Shown: piece by piece, positions 35,906 through 46,317 of the stretch
Layout: the number at the start of each line of letters is the position of its first letter
How positions within the stretch are numbered: position 1 is the first letter of the stretch
Assembly: GCF_003604195.1 (NCBI RefSeq)
Contig: NZ_QXGR01000009.1
Location: forward strand, 1-64,000
Source: Simplicispira lacusdiani
GTDB lineage: Bacteria; Pseudomonadota; Gammaproteobacteria; Burkholderiales; Burkholderiaceae_C
Direction of reading: 5' to 3'
Length of the DNA: 64,000 nucleotides
Notes under the pieces: model-generated
The model's input: the letters and a program-made list of their open reading frames with translations, nothing else
Databases searched by the model: none
What the model was told of the DNA's origin: nothing
Translations under genes and position numbers: made by a program

Positions 35906-36838
35906 ACGTCCGTTCCGGGCAGGGCGCGAGGGCAGGGTGGCCAGCAGCACGCTGGTCAGTGCCATGCCCAAGGCCAGCCACTGCATGCCCCCGAGCGTCT
36001 CACCCAACACCAGCACACCCACCAGGGCCGCGCTGATGGGCAGGAACACAGAGAAGACGCCTCCCTGCGCCGCAGGCACCGCCTTGAGGCCCGTCAGCCA
36101 GAGCCAGACGGTCCACTGGCAGGCTGCCAGGGCATACAGGACCAGCAGCAGCCAGTGGCCCAGGCTGACCGTGGCGAAATCGAATTCCCATGCGTGGTAC
36201 AGACCCAGCGGGGTCGACAGCGCAAAACCCCAGAGATTGATCAGCGTGGAGATGCGCCTGGGCCCCAGGGTTGCCGTGAGCTTCTTGCCGATGACGGAAT
36301 AGGCCGCCTCGCAAGCCACGGCGGCCAGCAGCAGCCATTCGCCAAGCCCAACCATGTCTTGAGTGCTTTTGGCCTGTAATGCCGATGTGGAAAGCGCTAC
36401 GCGCTCTTGTTTAAATAGCGAGAACAACGCAATCCCCAATACCGCGCAGACCACGGCCCACCAAACGCGCGCTGACACGTGCTCACGCAGGAACACCCAG
36501 CTCATCACGGCAATGGCTGCGGGGATCGCAGACATGACCACACCGGCGGTTACCGCGCTGGTGAGGCTCACACCGGTGACCATGCAGGCAGTGAACAGGA
36601 AATTACCCAGGAACGATGTCAGAAACAGCAGCCCGTGCGTGCGGCTGTCGAATGCGGGCTCGTCAGCAGGTTTCGGGAGCCAGTGGGCCATGGCCACCGC
36701 GCCGATGCCAAAGCGCAGCCAGGCGAGCAGGAAGACTGGCAGCACGGCCGCCAACGGCTTGGAGAGTGCCACATAGCCCCCCACCAGTGCCATGCTGAGC
36801 GCGAGACAGATATAGGCGACCGGACGGTTGGGAGGCAT
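35894..36838 (-). CDS. EamA/DMT-family transporter
   Basis: A 314-residue inner-membrane protein with about ten hydrophobic helices arranged as two EamA repeats. The first half begins [20 protein letters not shown] and the second begins near residue 160. The likely role is export or import of a small metabolite; the substrate is unknown. The loop joining the two halves (around residues 140-158, reading [18 protein letters not shown]) coincides with an in-frame copy of the dispersed repeat. The start at 36838 gives a typical N-terminus but has no clear ribosome binding site, and the frame stays open upstream to 36928. Confidence 0.86.
   Translation of the reverse strand: MPPNRPVAYICLALSMALVGGYVALSKPLAAVLPVFLLAWLRFGIGAVAMAHWLPKPADEPAFDSRTHGLLFLTSFLGNFLFTACMVTGVSLTSAVTAGVVMSAIPAAIAVMSWVFLREHVSARVWWAVVCAVLGIALFSLFKQERVALSTSALQAKSTQDMVGLGEWLLLAAVACEAAYSVIGKKLTATLGPRRISTLINLWGFALSTPLGLYHAWEFDFATVSLGHWLLLVLYALAACQWTVWLWLTGLKAVPAAQGGVFSVFLPISAALVGVLVLGETLGGMQWLALGMALTSVLLATLPSRPARNGRSVQ
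36364..36420 (-). repeat. Dispersed repeat, copy F, inside the EamA transporter gene
   Basis: Read leftward: CGCTATTTAAACAAGAGCGC, TAGCGCTTTCCACATCGGC, ATTACAGGCCAAAAG. It closely matches the copy at 59937-59993 (TAGCGCTTTCCACACGGGC). The transporter frame stays open through it. Confidence 0.75.
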
Positions 36839-36912
36839 GGGGTTGCAGGAGGCGGATGGGGTCAAGGGGCGATCATCCCAGATGCCGCGTTCTGCAGTGT
36901 TCCGCGCGGGAT

Positions 36913-37014
36913 ATTCTGCATTGTGCAAATAAGATTTCGCATCGCGATAAGTGGCGATGGTGCGGTGCGGGAAAATTTCTCAATACAAGAAATAATATTT
37001 CGCATTGTGGTAAT
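36913..37014. promoter_or_regulatory. Cluster of four ATTTCGCATTGTG-like boxes between the EamA gene and aceA
   Basis: Similar 18-base boxes start at 36913 (ATTCTGCATTGTGCAAAT), 36934 (ATTTCGCATCGCGATAAG), 36975 (ATTTCTCAATACAAGAAA) and 36997 (ATTTCGCATTGTGGTAAT). Spacing is 21, 41 and 22 bases, about two, four and two helical turns. The shape recalls IclR-type operators. This cluster and the palindrome pair that follows account for most of the 327-base gap 36839-37165, which is AT-rich compared with its surroundings. Confidence 0.5.
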
Positions 37015-37050
37015 AAGATGCTAACAGGTTGATTCGCAAATAAAAAATTT

Positions 37051-37098
37051 ATGTCTTCTATAAGACATAAGATGTTGCGCAAGTCTTATAGAAGACTT
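37051..37098. promoter_or_regulatory. Paired 18-bp palindromic operators upstream of aceA
   Basis: ATGTCTTCTATAAGACAT at 37051-37068 and AAGTCTTATAGAAGACTT at 37081-37098 each have perfect 7-bp arms. Their 4-bp spacers (CTAT and ATAG) are reverse complements of each other. The centres are 30 bases apart. They lie 68 to 115 bases before the aceA start, so they are likely sites for a regulator of glyoxylate or short-chain fatty acid genes. Confidence 0.75.
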
Positions 37099-37165
37099 AA
37101 AGTACATCCCATGGACAGCCGCAATGTTGTCCCCGGCATTTCAATCAACCCGACGGAGTAATCAC

Positions 37166-38497
37166 ATGCCCCAATCCCTGACTCAACAACTGAGCCGCGA
37201 ACAGCAAATTGCCGCCCTGGAAAAAGACTGGGCGCAGAACCCCCGCTGGAAGGGCGTGAAGCGCGGCTACACCGCCGCCGACGTGGTGCGCCTGCGCGGC
37301 TCGCTGCCCATCGAGCACACGCTGGCCAAGCGCGGCGCTGAAAAGCTGTGGGAGAAGGTCAACGGCGGTGCCAAGAAGGGCTATGTGAACGCCTTCGGCG
37401 CCATCTCCGCCGGCCAGGCCATGCAGCAGGCCAAGGCCGGCCTGGAAGCCGTGTACCTGTCGGGCTGGCAGGTCGCCGCCGATGGCAATACGTCGGAAAC
37501 CATGTACCCCGACCAGTCGCTGTACGCCTACGACTCGGTGCCCACCATGGTGCGCCGCATCAACAACACCTTCAAGCGCGCCGACGAAATCCAGTGGGGC
37601 CGTGGCATCAACCCCGGCGACAAGGAATTCATCGACTACTTCCTGCCCATCGTGGCTGACGCCGAAGCCGGTTTTGGCGGCGTGCTGAACGCCTTCGAGC
37701 TGATGAAGAACATGATCGCTGCCGGCGCTGCGGGCGTGCACTTCGAAGACCAGCTGGCTGCCGTGAAGAAGTGCGGCCACATGGGCGGCAAGGTGCTGGT
37801 GCCCACGCAGGAAGCCTGCGAAAAGCTGATCGCCGCCCGCTTCGCAGCCGACGTGATGGGCGTGCCCACCATCATCCTGGCACGTACCGATGCCGAAGCC
37901 GCCAACCTGATCACGTCCGACCACGACGCCAATGACAAGCCTTTCCTGACCGGCGAGCGCACGCAAGAAGGTTTCTACCGCGTCAAGAACGGCCTGGAGC
38001 AAGCCATCAGCCGTGGCGTGGCCTACGCTCCCTACGCCGACCTGGTGTGGTGCGAAACCGGCGTGCCCGACATCGGCTTCGCCCGTGAATTCGCCCAGGC
38101 CGTGCTGGCCGCCAACCCCGGCAAGCTGCTGTCGTACAACTGCTCGCCTTCCTTCAACTGGAAGAAGAACCTCAACGACTCGCAGATCGCCTCCTTCCAG
38201 GAAGAGCTGTCGGCGCTGGGCTACAAGTACCAGTTCATCACGCTGGCCGGTATCCACATCAATTGGTTCAACACCTTCCAGTTCGCCCACGCATACGCTC
38301 GCGGCGAAGGCATGAAGCACTATGTGAACATGGTGCAAGAGCCCGAATTCGCAGCACGTGAGAAGGGCTACACCTTCGTGTCGCACCAGCAAGAAGTGGG
38401 TGCAGGCTACTTCGACGACGTGACCACCGTGATCCAGGGCGGTTCGTCCTCGGTGAAGGCCCTGACCGGTTCCACCGAAGAAGAGCAGTTCCACTGA
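37166..38497 (+). CDS. aceA: Isocitrate lyase
   Basis: A 443-residue isocitrate lyase, which splits isocitrate to succinate and glyoxylate in the glyoxylate shunt. The active-site loop [13 protein letters not shown] (catalytic Cys around residue 203) and the conserved WCETGVPD and [11 protein letters not shown] segments are present. CGGAGTAATCAC precedes the ATG. No malate synthase is in the window. The operator-dense upstream region suggests tight carbon-source control. acs at 4474-6468 would feed the shunt with acetyl-CoA from acetate. Confidence 0.97.
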   Translation: MPQSLTQQLSREQQIAALEKDWAQNPRWKGVKRGYTAADVVRLRGSLPIEHTLAKRGAEKLWEKVNGGAKKGYVNAFGAISAGQAMQQAKAGLEAVYLSGWQVAADGNTSETMYPDQSLYAYDSVPTMVRRINNTFKRADEIQWGRGINPGDKEFIDYFLPIVADAEAGFGGVLNAFELMKNMIAAGAAGVHFEDQLAAVKKCGHMGGKVLVPTQEACEKLIAARFAADVMGVPTIILARTDAEAANLITSDHDANDKPFLTGERTQEGFYRVKNGLEQAISRGVAYAPYADLVWCETGVPDIGFAREFAQAVLAANPGKLLSYNCSPSFNWKKNLNDSQIASFQEELSALGYKYQFITLAGIHINWFNTFQFAHAYARGEGMKHYVNMVQEPEFAAREKGYTFVSHQQEVGAGYFDDVTTVIQGGSSSVKALTGSTEEEQFH

Positions 38498-38518
38498 TCT
38501 GTCGCGCCACTGCGCACG

Positions 38519-38547
38519 AGCCCGAAGCGTCCGCTTCGGGCTTTTTT
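38519..38547 (+). terminator. Rho-independent terminator after aceA
   Basis: GCCCGAAGCG pairs with CGCTTCGGGC, followed by six T residues. Confidence 0.9.
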
Positions 38548-38599
38548 GTTGGCGCAGGGTAAAATGCGGCATCGATCAATGCACAAGGGCGAGAAAGGC

Positions 38600-38650
38600 A
38601 TGCTGGTTATGACACCGCGAACTACATCGGAGATGTTCACCGGCCGTTGA
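38600..38650 (+). CDS. Putative thrS leader peptide, threonine-rich (16 aa)
   Basis: An ATG at 38600 after GAGAAAGG opens a 16-codon frame ending in TGA at 38648. It reads MLVMTPRTTSEMFTGR, with Thr at positions 5, 8, 9 and 14, including an adjacent pair. It lies between the aceA terminator and a hairpin terminator just before thrS. Four Thr in sixteen codons, a usable ribosome binding site and the attenuator structure downstream together suggest a ribosome-mediated leader, as pheM does for pheST in E. coli. A second ATG at codon 4 is an alternative start. The call is an inference from layout; a peptide this short cannot be supported by sequence likeness. Confidence 0.65.
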   Translation: MLVMTPRTTSEMFTGR

Positions 38651-38658
38651 GGCTGGCC

Positions 38659-38724
38659 GTTCGCGCCTGCACGAGATTCACCTCTCTCCCTTCCAAAAAG
38701 CGCGGACCTGTACCGCGCTTTTTT
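38659..38724 (+). promoter_or_regulatory. thrS: Transcription attenuator of thrS: antiterminator and terminator arms
   Basis: The terminator is GCGCGG (38700-38705) pairing with CCGCGC (38713-38718), then TTTTTT, with an A run before the left arm. An alternative 8-bp pairing joins GTTCGCGC (38659-38666) to GCGCGGAC (38700-38707), one G-U pair included, and destroys the terminator. A ribosome at the leader stop (38648) would cover the first arm and allow termination. A ribosome stalled at the Thr pair (38621-38626) would leave it free and allow read-through into thrS. Confidence 0.68.
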
Positions 38725-38782
38725 GCTTTCCGGGCCTGGGAAGCGCGCGCTCCCCATCTGAAAAGATTTGACAAGGATTCCC

Positions 38783-40702
<1,920 letters not shown>

Positions 40703-40718
40703 GTTGCGTGAAATGTGC

Positions 40719-40745
40719 CTCCGGCACGATGTGGTCGTGCCGGAG
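40719..40745 (+). other. Strong hairpin between thrS and infC
   Basis: CTCCGGCACGA pairs with TCGTGCCGGAG (11 bp) around TGTGG. A second small hairpin (GCTAC/GTAGC with a T-rich loop) and a T run follow at about 40748-40773. It may give partial termination or an RNA-processing site that sets the thrS to infC ratio. The following GTAGCTAC resembles the start of the dispersed repeat. Confidence 0.65.
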
Positions 40746-40787
40746 TAGCTACGTTTTTTGTAGCACATTTTTTCAAGGGTGAGAGCC

Positions 40788-41390
40788 ATAGCTACTGAAT
40801 TTCGTGATCGTCGCCAACGTGAAGAGCGCAAGCACCGCCTGAACCGTGAAATCATGGCGCCAGAAGTCCGGCTTTCGGGTCCGGAGAACGAGCCGATCGG
40901 CATCGTGAGCCTGGCCGAGGCGCTGCGCATGGCGGGCGACCTGGATGTGGACTTGGTGGAAATCGCCGCCACGGCCAATCCGCCGGTCTGCCGCCTGATG
41001 GACTACGGCAAGTTCAAGTACCAGGAACAGAAGAAGGCGGCGGAAGCCAAGGCCAAGCAGACGGTCATCGAGATCAAGGAAGTCAAATTCCGCCCCGGTA
41101 CCGATGATGGCGACTACAACATCAAGCTGCGCAATATCCGCCGTTTCCTGGCGGATGGCGACAAATGCAAGATCACGCTGCGCTTTCGTGGCCGCGAGAT
41201 CACGCACCAGGAGCTGGGGCTCGCGCTGTTGAATCGCCTCCGTGACGATCTGGCCGACACCATCCTGGTGGAGCAGTTCCCCAAGCTGGAAGGCCGGCAG
41301 ATGATCATGATGATCGCTCCGGCGCGCAAGAAGGTGGCGGGGGGCAAGCCGTCGGCGGATGCCGTCGCCGGTGCGGATGCGGCGGGCTGA
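40788..41390 (+). CDS. infC: Translation initiation factor IF-3, probable AUA start
   Basis: A 200-residue IF-3 that binds the 30S subunit and rejects non-canonical initiation. The N-terminal [19 protein letters not shown] and the C-terminal [23 protein letters not shown] and [17 protein letters not shown] segments are typical. The start is set at ATA (40788): AAGG at 40775-40778 is nine bases upstream, while the in-frame GTG at 40779 touches that site and has no room for a ribosome binding site. infC genes characteristically use AUU, AUC or AUA starts so that IF-3 represses its own translation. Confidence 0.95.
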   Translation: MATEFRDRRQREERKHRLNREIMAPEVRLSGPENEPIGIVSLAEALRMAGDLDVDLVEIAATANPPVCRLMDYGKFKYQEQKKAAEAKAKQTVIEIKEVKFRPGTDDGDYNIKLRNIRRFLADGDKCKITLRFRGREITHQELGLALLNRLRDDLADTILVEQFPKLEGRQMIMMIAPARKKVAGGKPSADAVAGADAAG

Positions 41391-41419
41391 CCCGCGGCGC
41401 TGAACAGAAAGAACTGGCT

Positions 41420-41533
41420 GGCCCGCGAGGGCGGGCCGGGTAGAAAAAGGGTGGCGACACCCTTCGCGGCGGGCGTAAAGCCCGCCGGTAAAAGTGGCTC
41501 GGGGCCAACAAGTTTGCAAGCCGGTTTGCAAAC
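41420..41533 (+). promoter_or_regulatory. Three-hairpin leader before rpmI-rplT, candidate L20 control region
   Basis: Hairpins form from GGCCCGC/GCGGGCC (41420-41437), CGGCGGGC/GCCCGCCG (41467-41487) and GTTTGCAA/TTGCAAAC (41512-41533). They fill the 175-base gap between infC and rpmI. In E. coli, L20 represses rpmI-rplT through a structured region at this place. No sequence match is claimed. Confidence 0.5.
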
Positions 41534-41565
41534 GCCTCACGAGCACAAAAAAGAGGAGCATTCAC

Positions 41566-41769
41566 ATGCCCAAAATGAAGACCAAGAGCAGCGCTAAAAA
41601 GCGCTTCCGCGTTCGTCCAGGTGGTACCGTCAAGCGCGGTCAGGCCTTCAAGCGTCACATCTTGACCAAGAAGACCACCAAGAACAAGCGCCACCTGCGT
41701 GGTGCAGTGGCTGTGCATGAGACCAACATGGGCTCCATCGCACAAATGCTGCCCGGTGCTGGCCTGTAA
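41566..41769 (+). CDS. rpmI: 50S ribosomal protein L35
   Basis: A 67-residue basic protein beginning [20 protein letters not shown], the L35 signature, and ending with the [17 protein letters not shown] tail. AGAGGAG precedes the ATG. rplT follows after 26 bases. Confidence 0.97.
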   Translation: MPKMKTKSSAKKRFRVRPGGTVKRGQAFKRHILTKKTTKNKRHLRGAVAVHETNMGSIAQMLPGAGL

Positions 41770-41795
41770 TCAACTGACGAACAAGGAGTACTCAC

Positions 41796-42155
41796 ATGCC
41801 TCGCGTCAAACGTGGTGTAACGGCCCATGCCCGTCACAAGAAGGTTCTGGCCCTTGCCAAGGGTTTTCGCGGTCGCCGCGGTAATGTCTTCCGTATCGCC
41901 AAACAGGCGGTAATGAAGGCTGGGCAATATGCCTACCGTGACCGCCGTGCCAAGAAGCGCGTGTTCCGCCGCCTCTGGATTGCCCGTATCAACGCCGGTG
42001 TCCGTGAACTGGGTCTGACCTACAGCCAGTTCGCCAACGGCCTGAAGAAGGCTTCCATCGAGATCGACCGCAAGATGCTGGCCGACCTCGCGGTGCACGA
42101 CAAGGCTGCCTTCGGCAGCATCGTGGAACAGGTCAAGGCCAAGCTGGCTGCCTGA
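41796..42155 (+). CDS. rplT: 50S ribosomal protein L20
   Basis: A 119-residue basic protein with the L20 N-terminal extension ([20 protein letters not shown], then [18 protein letters not shown]) and the globular RNA-binding domain ([20 protein letters not shown]). It is an early 23S rRNA assembly protein and, in other bacteria, a translational repressor of its own operon. AAGGAG precedes the ATG. Confidence 0.98.
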   Translation: MPRVKRGVTAHARHKKVLALAKGFRGRRGNVFRIAKQAVMKAGQYAYRDRRAKKRVFRRLWIARINAGVRELGLTYSQFANGLKKASIEIDRKMLADLAVHDKAAFGSIVEQVKAKLAA

Positions 42156-42170
42156 GTTCACGGCGGGCAA

Positions 42171-42243
42171 CTATCTTTTTGATAGCTGCCAGCGCTTAAA
42201 CAACAAGGGCTAGGGCTTGAAAAGGCACTAGCCCTTGTTTCTT
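42171..42243 (+). repeat. Dispersed repeat, copy G, with a terminator-like hairpin before pheS
   Basis: TATCTTTTTGATAGCTGCCA and AGCGCTTAAAC match the repeat. The same stretch carries AACAAGGGCTAG (42202-42213) pairing with CTAGCCCTTGTT (42228-42239) and then a T-rich run, which could act as a partial terminator between rplT and pheS. No Phe-rich leader peptide is seen. Confidence 0.65.
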
Positions 42244-42256
42244 TTGAAGAATGCAT

Positions 42257-43309
42257 ATGAACGAGTTGGACTCTCTGGTCGAAAGCGCGCGGCAGCTGTT
42301 CGCGCAAAGCGCCACGCCGGCCGATCTGGAAAACGCCAAGGCCCAGTTCCTGGGCAAGTCCGGTCGCGTGACCGAGCTGATGAAGGGCATGGCGCAGCTG
42401 TCCGTGGAAGAGAAGAAGTCGCGCGGCGCTGCCATCAACGTGGCCAAGCAGGCCATCGAGGCCGCCCTCACGGCGCGCCGCCAGGCACTGGCAGATGCCG
42501 AGCTGCAGGCGCAGCTGCAGGCCGAGGCGCTGGACGTGACCCTGCCGGGGCGCCAGCGTGGCCAGGGCGGGCTGCACCCCGTGTCGCTGACGCTCGAACG
42601 CATCCAGGGCATCTTCGGCTCCATGGGCTTCGACGTGGCCGAAGGCCCCGAGATCGAGACCGACTGGTTCAACTTCACCGCATTGAACACGCCCGAGGAC
42701 CATCCCGCGCGTTCCATGCACGACACTTTCTACGTCGAGGGCGGCACGCCCGAGGCGCCCAACCTGCTGCGCACGCACACCAGCCCCATGCAGATCCGCC
42801 ACGCGGTGCAGCATGTCAAGCGCCACCGCGCGCTGCTGGATGCCGGCCAGCCCATGCCCGAGATCCGCGTCATCGCGCCGGGCCGCACCTACCGCGTGGA
42901 CAGCGACGCCACGCACTCGCCCATGTTCCACCAGTGCGAAGGCCTGTGGATTGGCGAGAACGTCAGCTTCAAGGACCTCAAGGTCGTCTTCACGGCGTTT
43001 TGCCGCACCTTCTTCGAGAGCGATGACCTGGTGCTGCGCTTCCGTCCCAGCTTCTTCCCGTTCACCGAGCCCAGCGCCGAGATCGACATCCAGTTCCAGG
43101 ACGGGCCGCTCGCCGGCCGCTGGCTGGAGGTGGCCGGCTCCGGCCAGGTGCACCCCAACGTGGTGCGCAACATGGGCCTGGACCCCGAGCGCTACATCGG
43201 CTTCGCCTTCGGCATGGGCCCGGACCGCCTGACCATGTTGCGCTATGGCGTGAACGACCTGCGCCTGTTCTTCGACGGCGACATCCGTTTCCTGTCGCAG
43301 TTCCAGTAA
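42257..43309 (+). CDS. pheS: Phenylalanyl-tRNA synthetase alpha subunit
   Basis: A 350-residue class II catalytic subunit. The N-terminal coiled coil runs to about residue 85. The core shows [35 protein letters not shown] (around residue 140), the motif 2 region [19 protein letters not shown] (around 214-232) and the motif 3 region [18 protein letters not shown] near the end. It charges tRNA-Phe with PheT. Of two nearby ATGs the one at 42257 has GAAGA at a proper distance. Confidence 0.97.
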   Translation: MNELDSLVESARQLFAQSATPADLENAKAQFLGKSGRVTELMKGMAQLSVEEKKSRGAAINVAKQAIEAALTARRQALADAELQAQLQAEALDVTLPGRQRGQGGLHPVSLTLERIQGIFGSMGFDVAEGPEIETDWFNFTALNTPEDHPARSMHDTFYVEGGTPEAPNLLRTHTSPMQIRHAVQHVKRHRALLDAGQPMPEIRVIAPGRTYRVDSDATHSPMFHQCEGLWIGENVSFKDLKVVFTAFCRTFFESDDLVLRFRPSFFPFTEPSAEIDIQFQDGPLAGRWLEVAGSGQVHPNVVRNMGLDPERYIGFAFGMGPDRLTMLRYGVNDLRLFFDGDIRFLSQFQ

Positions 43310-43315
43310 TGCAAA

Positions 43316-43404
43316 AAGGTGAGCTGCCAGCGCGCGCCCATATTGGTTTTCAGTATGTTTTCATGCTGAAACGTACCATTGATAAGCGCCAGCAGCTCTC
43401 TTTT
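43316..43404 (+). repeat. Degenerate dispersed repeat pair, copy H, between pheS and pheT
   Basis: GTGAGCTGCCAGCGCGC at the left and AAGCGCCAGCAGCTCTC at the right look like two facing half-copies of the repeat around a TTTTCAG/CTGAAA hairpin. The 121-base gap holds no gene. Confidence 0.5.
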
Positions 43405-43430
43405 CAAGAGCACGCCAAAGAAGTCTGACT

Positions 43431-45869
43431 ATGCAATTTCCTGAATCCTGGTTGCGCGAATTCTGCAACCCGCCGCTCACCACCCAAGAACTGGCCGACA
43501 CCCTGACCATGGCGGGGCTGGAGGTCGAAGAGCTGCAGCCCGTCGCGCCGCCGTTCACCAAGATCGTCGTGGGCGAGATCAAGGACGCCCAGCAGCACCC
43601 CAACGCCGACCGCCTGCGCGTGTGCCAGGTGGACGTGGGCCAGGGCGAACTGCTGAACATCGTTTGCGGCGCACCCAACGCGCGCGTGGGCATCCGCGTG
43701 CCCTGCGCCATGGTGGGGGCCGAGTTGCCGCCCGGCGAGGACGGCAAGCCCTTCCTCATCAAGGTCGGCAAGTTGCGCGGCGTGGAAAGCCAGGGCATGT
43801 TGTGCTCGGCGCGCGAGCTCAAGCTCTCCGAAGACCATGGCGGCCTGCTGGAGCTGCCGCTGGACGCCCCGCTGGGCCAGGACATCCGCCAGTACCTGAA
43901 TCTGGACGACACCCTGTTCACGCTCAAGCTCACGCCCAACCTGGCGCATTGCCTGAGCGTCTACGGCGTGGCGCGCGAGGTCGCCGCCCTGACCGGCGCG
44001 CCGCTCAAGGCGCCCGCGTTTCCAGCGGTGGCCATTGCGCTGGACGACCAGCTGCCCGTCAAGGTCAGCGCCCCCGACCTGTGCGGCCGCTTCTCCGGCC
44101 GCATCGTGCGCAACGTCAACACGCAGGCCAAGACGCCGCAGTGGATGGTGGACCGCCTGGCGCGCTGCGGCCAGCGCAGCGTGGCGCCGCTGGTGGACAT
44201 CTCCAACTACGTGATGTTCGAACTGGGCCGTCCCTCGCACATCTTCGACCTCGACAAGATCCACGGCGGCCTGGACGTGCGCTGGGGCCGCGCGGGCGAG
44301 CAGCTCAAGCTGCTCAACGGCAACACCGTCGAAGTGGACGAGAAGGTCGGCGTGATCGCCGATGACAACCAAGTCGAATCGCTTGCCGGCATCATGGGTG
44401 GCGACGCCACGGCCGTGTCCGACGACACGCGCAACATCTACGTCGAGGCCGCCTTCTGGTGGCCCAAGGCGATCGCCGGTCGCTCGCGCCGCTACAACTT
44501 CTCCACCGACGCGGGCCACCGTTTCGAGCGCGGCGTCGATCCACAGCTCACCGTGGAGCACATCGAGCGCATCACCCAGCTCGTCATCGAGATCTGCGGC
44601 ACGCCCGAGACCGCCTGCGGCCCGGTGGTGGACCAGCAGGTGGCCATGCCCCAGCCCCAGCCCGTCACGCTGCGCGTGGCGCGCGCGGCCAAGGTCATCG
44701 GCATGCCGCTGACCCAGGCGCAGTGTGCCGACGCCCTGCAGGGCCTGGGCCTGCCGGTCACGCTGGGCGAAGGCACGGTCACCGTGGCACCTCCCTCGTA
44801 CCGCTTCGACCTCGCCATCGAGGAAGACCTGATCGAGGAAGTGGCGCGCATGGTGGGCTACAACAACCTGCCCACCACACCGCCGCTGGCGCCCATCACG
44901 CCCAAGCTGCAGGCCGAAAACCTGCGCAGCCCGTTCGCGGTGCGCCGCCAGCTCGCGGGCCTGGGCTACCAGGAAACCATCAACTTCAGCTTCGTCGAGG
45001 AGCGTTGGGAGCGCGAGCTGGCCGCCAACGCCAATCCGATCAAGCTGCTCAACCCCATCGCCAGCCAGATGAGCGTGATGCGCTCGTCGCTGCTGGGCTC
45101 GCTGCTGCAGGTGCTCAAGTTCAACCTCGACCGCCGTGCCGAGCGCGTGCGTCTGTTCGAAGTGGGCCGCGTGTTCCTGCGCGACGCCTCCGTGCAGAAT
45201 ACCGACACCACCGTCGAGGGCTTCCGCCAACCCATGCGCGTGGCCGGCCTGGCCTGCGGCGGCGCCGACATGCTGCAGTGGGGTCGCAAGGAGCAGGCGA
45301 TCGACTTCTACGACGTCAAGGGCGATGTCGAGGCGCTGCTGGCGCCGCTGCAGCCCCGGTTCGAGCCCGCCACCCACCCGGCCATGCACCCGGGCCGCTG
45401 CGCGCGCGTGCTGCTCGACGGCCAGGCCATCGGTTTCGTGGGCGAGCTGCATCCGCAGTGGCGTCAGTCGTGGGAACTGCCGCAGGTGCCGGTGCTGTTC
45501 GAGCTGGAGCTCGACGCCGTGCTGCGCCGCGACGTGCCGCGCTTCGCGCCGGTGCACAAGCACCAGGCCGTCGAGCGCGACCTGGCGGTGGTGGTGGCGG
45601 AGCAAGTCACGCACGCCGACATCATGGGTGCCATCCACGCGGCCCTGCCGGCCACGCTGCTGCGCGGCGCCGTGCTGTTCGACGTGTACCGGCCCAAGGT
45701 GGCCAAGGACGGCAGCGTCACCGGAGGCCTTGCCCTGGGCGAGAAGAGCCTGGCCGTGCGCCTGACCCTGGGTGGCGAGGCCACGCTGACCGACGCCGAA
45801 ATCGATGCGGCCGTCCAGTCCGTGCTGGCACGGTTGGTGGAGCAGGTGGGCGCCAAGCTGCGCGCGTGA
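43431..45869 (+). CDS. pheT: Phenylalanyl-tRNA synthetase beta subunit
   Basis: An 812-residue subunit. The N-terminal tRNA-binding OB-fold ([15 protein letters not shown], around residues 45-59) is followed by the B3/4 editing domain, the B5 domain, the inactive synthetase-like core and the C-terminal ferredoxin-like anticodon-binding domain (from about residue 715). It completes the alpha2-beta2 enzyme with PheS. Its TGA stop overlaps the ihfA ATG (ATGA), so the two are coupled. Confidence 0.97.
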   Translation: MQFPESWLREFCNPPLTTQELADTLTMAGLEVEELQPVAPPFTKIVVGEIKDAQQHPNADRLRVCQVDVGQGELLNIVCGAPNARVGIRVPCAMVGAELPPGEDGKPFLIKVGKLRGVESQGMLCSARELKLSEDHGGLLELPLDAPLGQDIRQYLNLDDTLFTLKLTPNLAHCLSVYGVAREVAALTGAPLKAPAFPAVAIALDDQLPVKVSAPDLCGRFSGRIVRNVNTQAKTPQWMVDRLARCGQRSVAPLVDISNYVMFELGRPSHIFDLDKIHGGLDVRWGRAGEQLKLLNGNTVEVDEKVGVIADDNQVESLAGIMGGDATAVSDDTRNIYVEAAFWWPKAIAGRSRRYNFSTDAGHRFERGVDPQLTVEHIERITQLVIEICGTPETACGPVVDQQVAMPQPQPVTLRVARAAKVIGMPLTQAQCADALQGLGLPVTLGEGTVTVAPPSYRFDLAIEEDLIEEVARMVGYNNLPTTPPLAPITPKLQAENLRSPFAVRRQLAGLGYQETINFSFVEERWERELAANANPIKLLNPIASQMSVMRSSLLGSLLQVLKFNLDRRAERVRLFEVGRVFLRDASVQNTDTTVEGFRQPMRVAGLACGGADMLQWGRKEQAIDFYDVKGDVEALLAPLQPRFEPATHPAMHPGRCARVLLDGQAIGFVGELHPQWRQSWELPQVPVLFELELDAVLRRDVPRFAPVHKHQAVERDLAVVVAEQVTHADIMGAIHAALPATLLRGAVLFDVYRPKVAKDGSVTGGLALGEKSLAVRLTLGGEATLTDAEIDAAVQSVLARLVEQVGAKLRA

Positions 45870-46216
45870 TGCGGGAACGGAGCAACGACGTGATCGAATT
45901 TGCCGTAGAAAGCCTGGAAACCCCGGCACTGACCAAGGCGCAGCTGGCCGATCTGCTGTTCGAGCATATCGGCCTGAACAAGCGCGAGTCCAAGGACATG
46001 ATCGACGCCTTTTTCGATCTGATCGCGCAGAGCCTGGTCGATGGCGAGGATGTCAAGCTCTCGGGCTTTGGCAACTTCCAGATCCGCACCAAGGCGCCGC
46101 GCCCCGGGCGCAATCCGCGCACGGGCGAGGCGATCCCGATCGGCGCGCGCCGGGTTGTCACCTTCCACGCCAGTAGCAAGCTCAAGGAACAGATCCAGAA
46201 CGCGTCCGGTTCTTGA
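45869..46216 (+). CDS. ihfA: Integration host factor alpha subunit
   Basis: A 115-residue HU/IHF protein that bends DNA as a heterodimer with Ihf[21 protein letters not shown] is the N-terminal helix pair. The DNA-contact arm has [20 protein letters not shown] with the intercalating Pro (around residues 80-98). The 5' end overlaps the pheT stop. An in-frame GTG at 45890 is an alternative start that would remove seven residues. The pheST-ihfA order is conserved in proteobacteria. Confidence 0.96.
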   Translation: MRERSNDVIEFAVESLETPALTKAQLADLLFEHIGLNKRESKDMIDAFFDLIAQSLVDGEDVKLSGFGNFQIRTKAPRPGRNPRTGEAIPIGARRVVTFHASSKLKEQIQNASGS

Positions 46217-46317
46217 GCCGGTTCCGTGTGTGGCTCAATTGCCGCATGCGGCTGGCGCAGCGTGCGGACCTGCGGTACTCTCCTTGGTTTCCCGCTGCAT
46301 TGTTCCTGCCATCACCC

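Noticed and set aside
40779..40787. GTG at 40779 as the infC start.
   Set aside because: It directly adjoins the AAGG ribosome binding site; the ATA at 40788 has proper spacing and fits IF-3 biology.
42202..42256. A Phe leader-peptide attenuator before pheS, by analogy with pheM and the thrS leader.
   Set aside because: A terminator-like hairpin exists, but no upstream ATG frame with Phe codons was found; the hairpin overlaps a dispersed repeat.
46213..46317. An upstream extension of the MerR protein beginning near the ihfA stop.
   Set aside because: The extra ~35 residues are not MerR-like; the ATG at 46318 gives the expected N-terminus.
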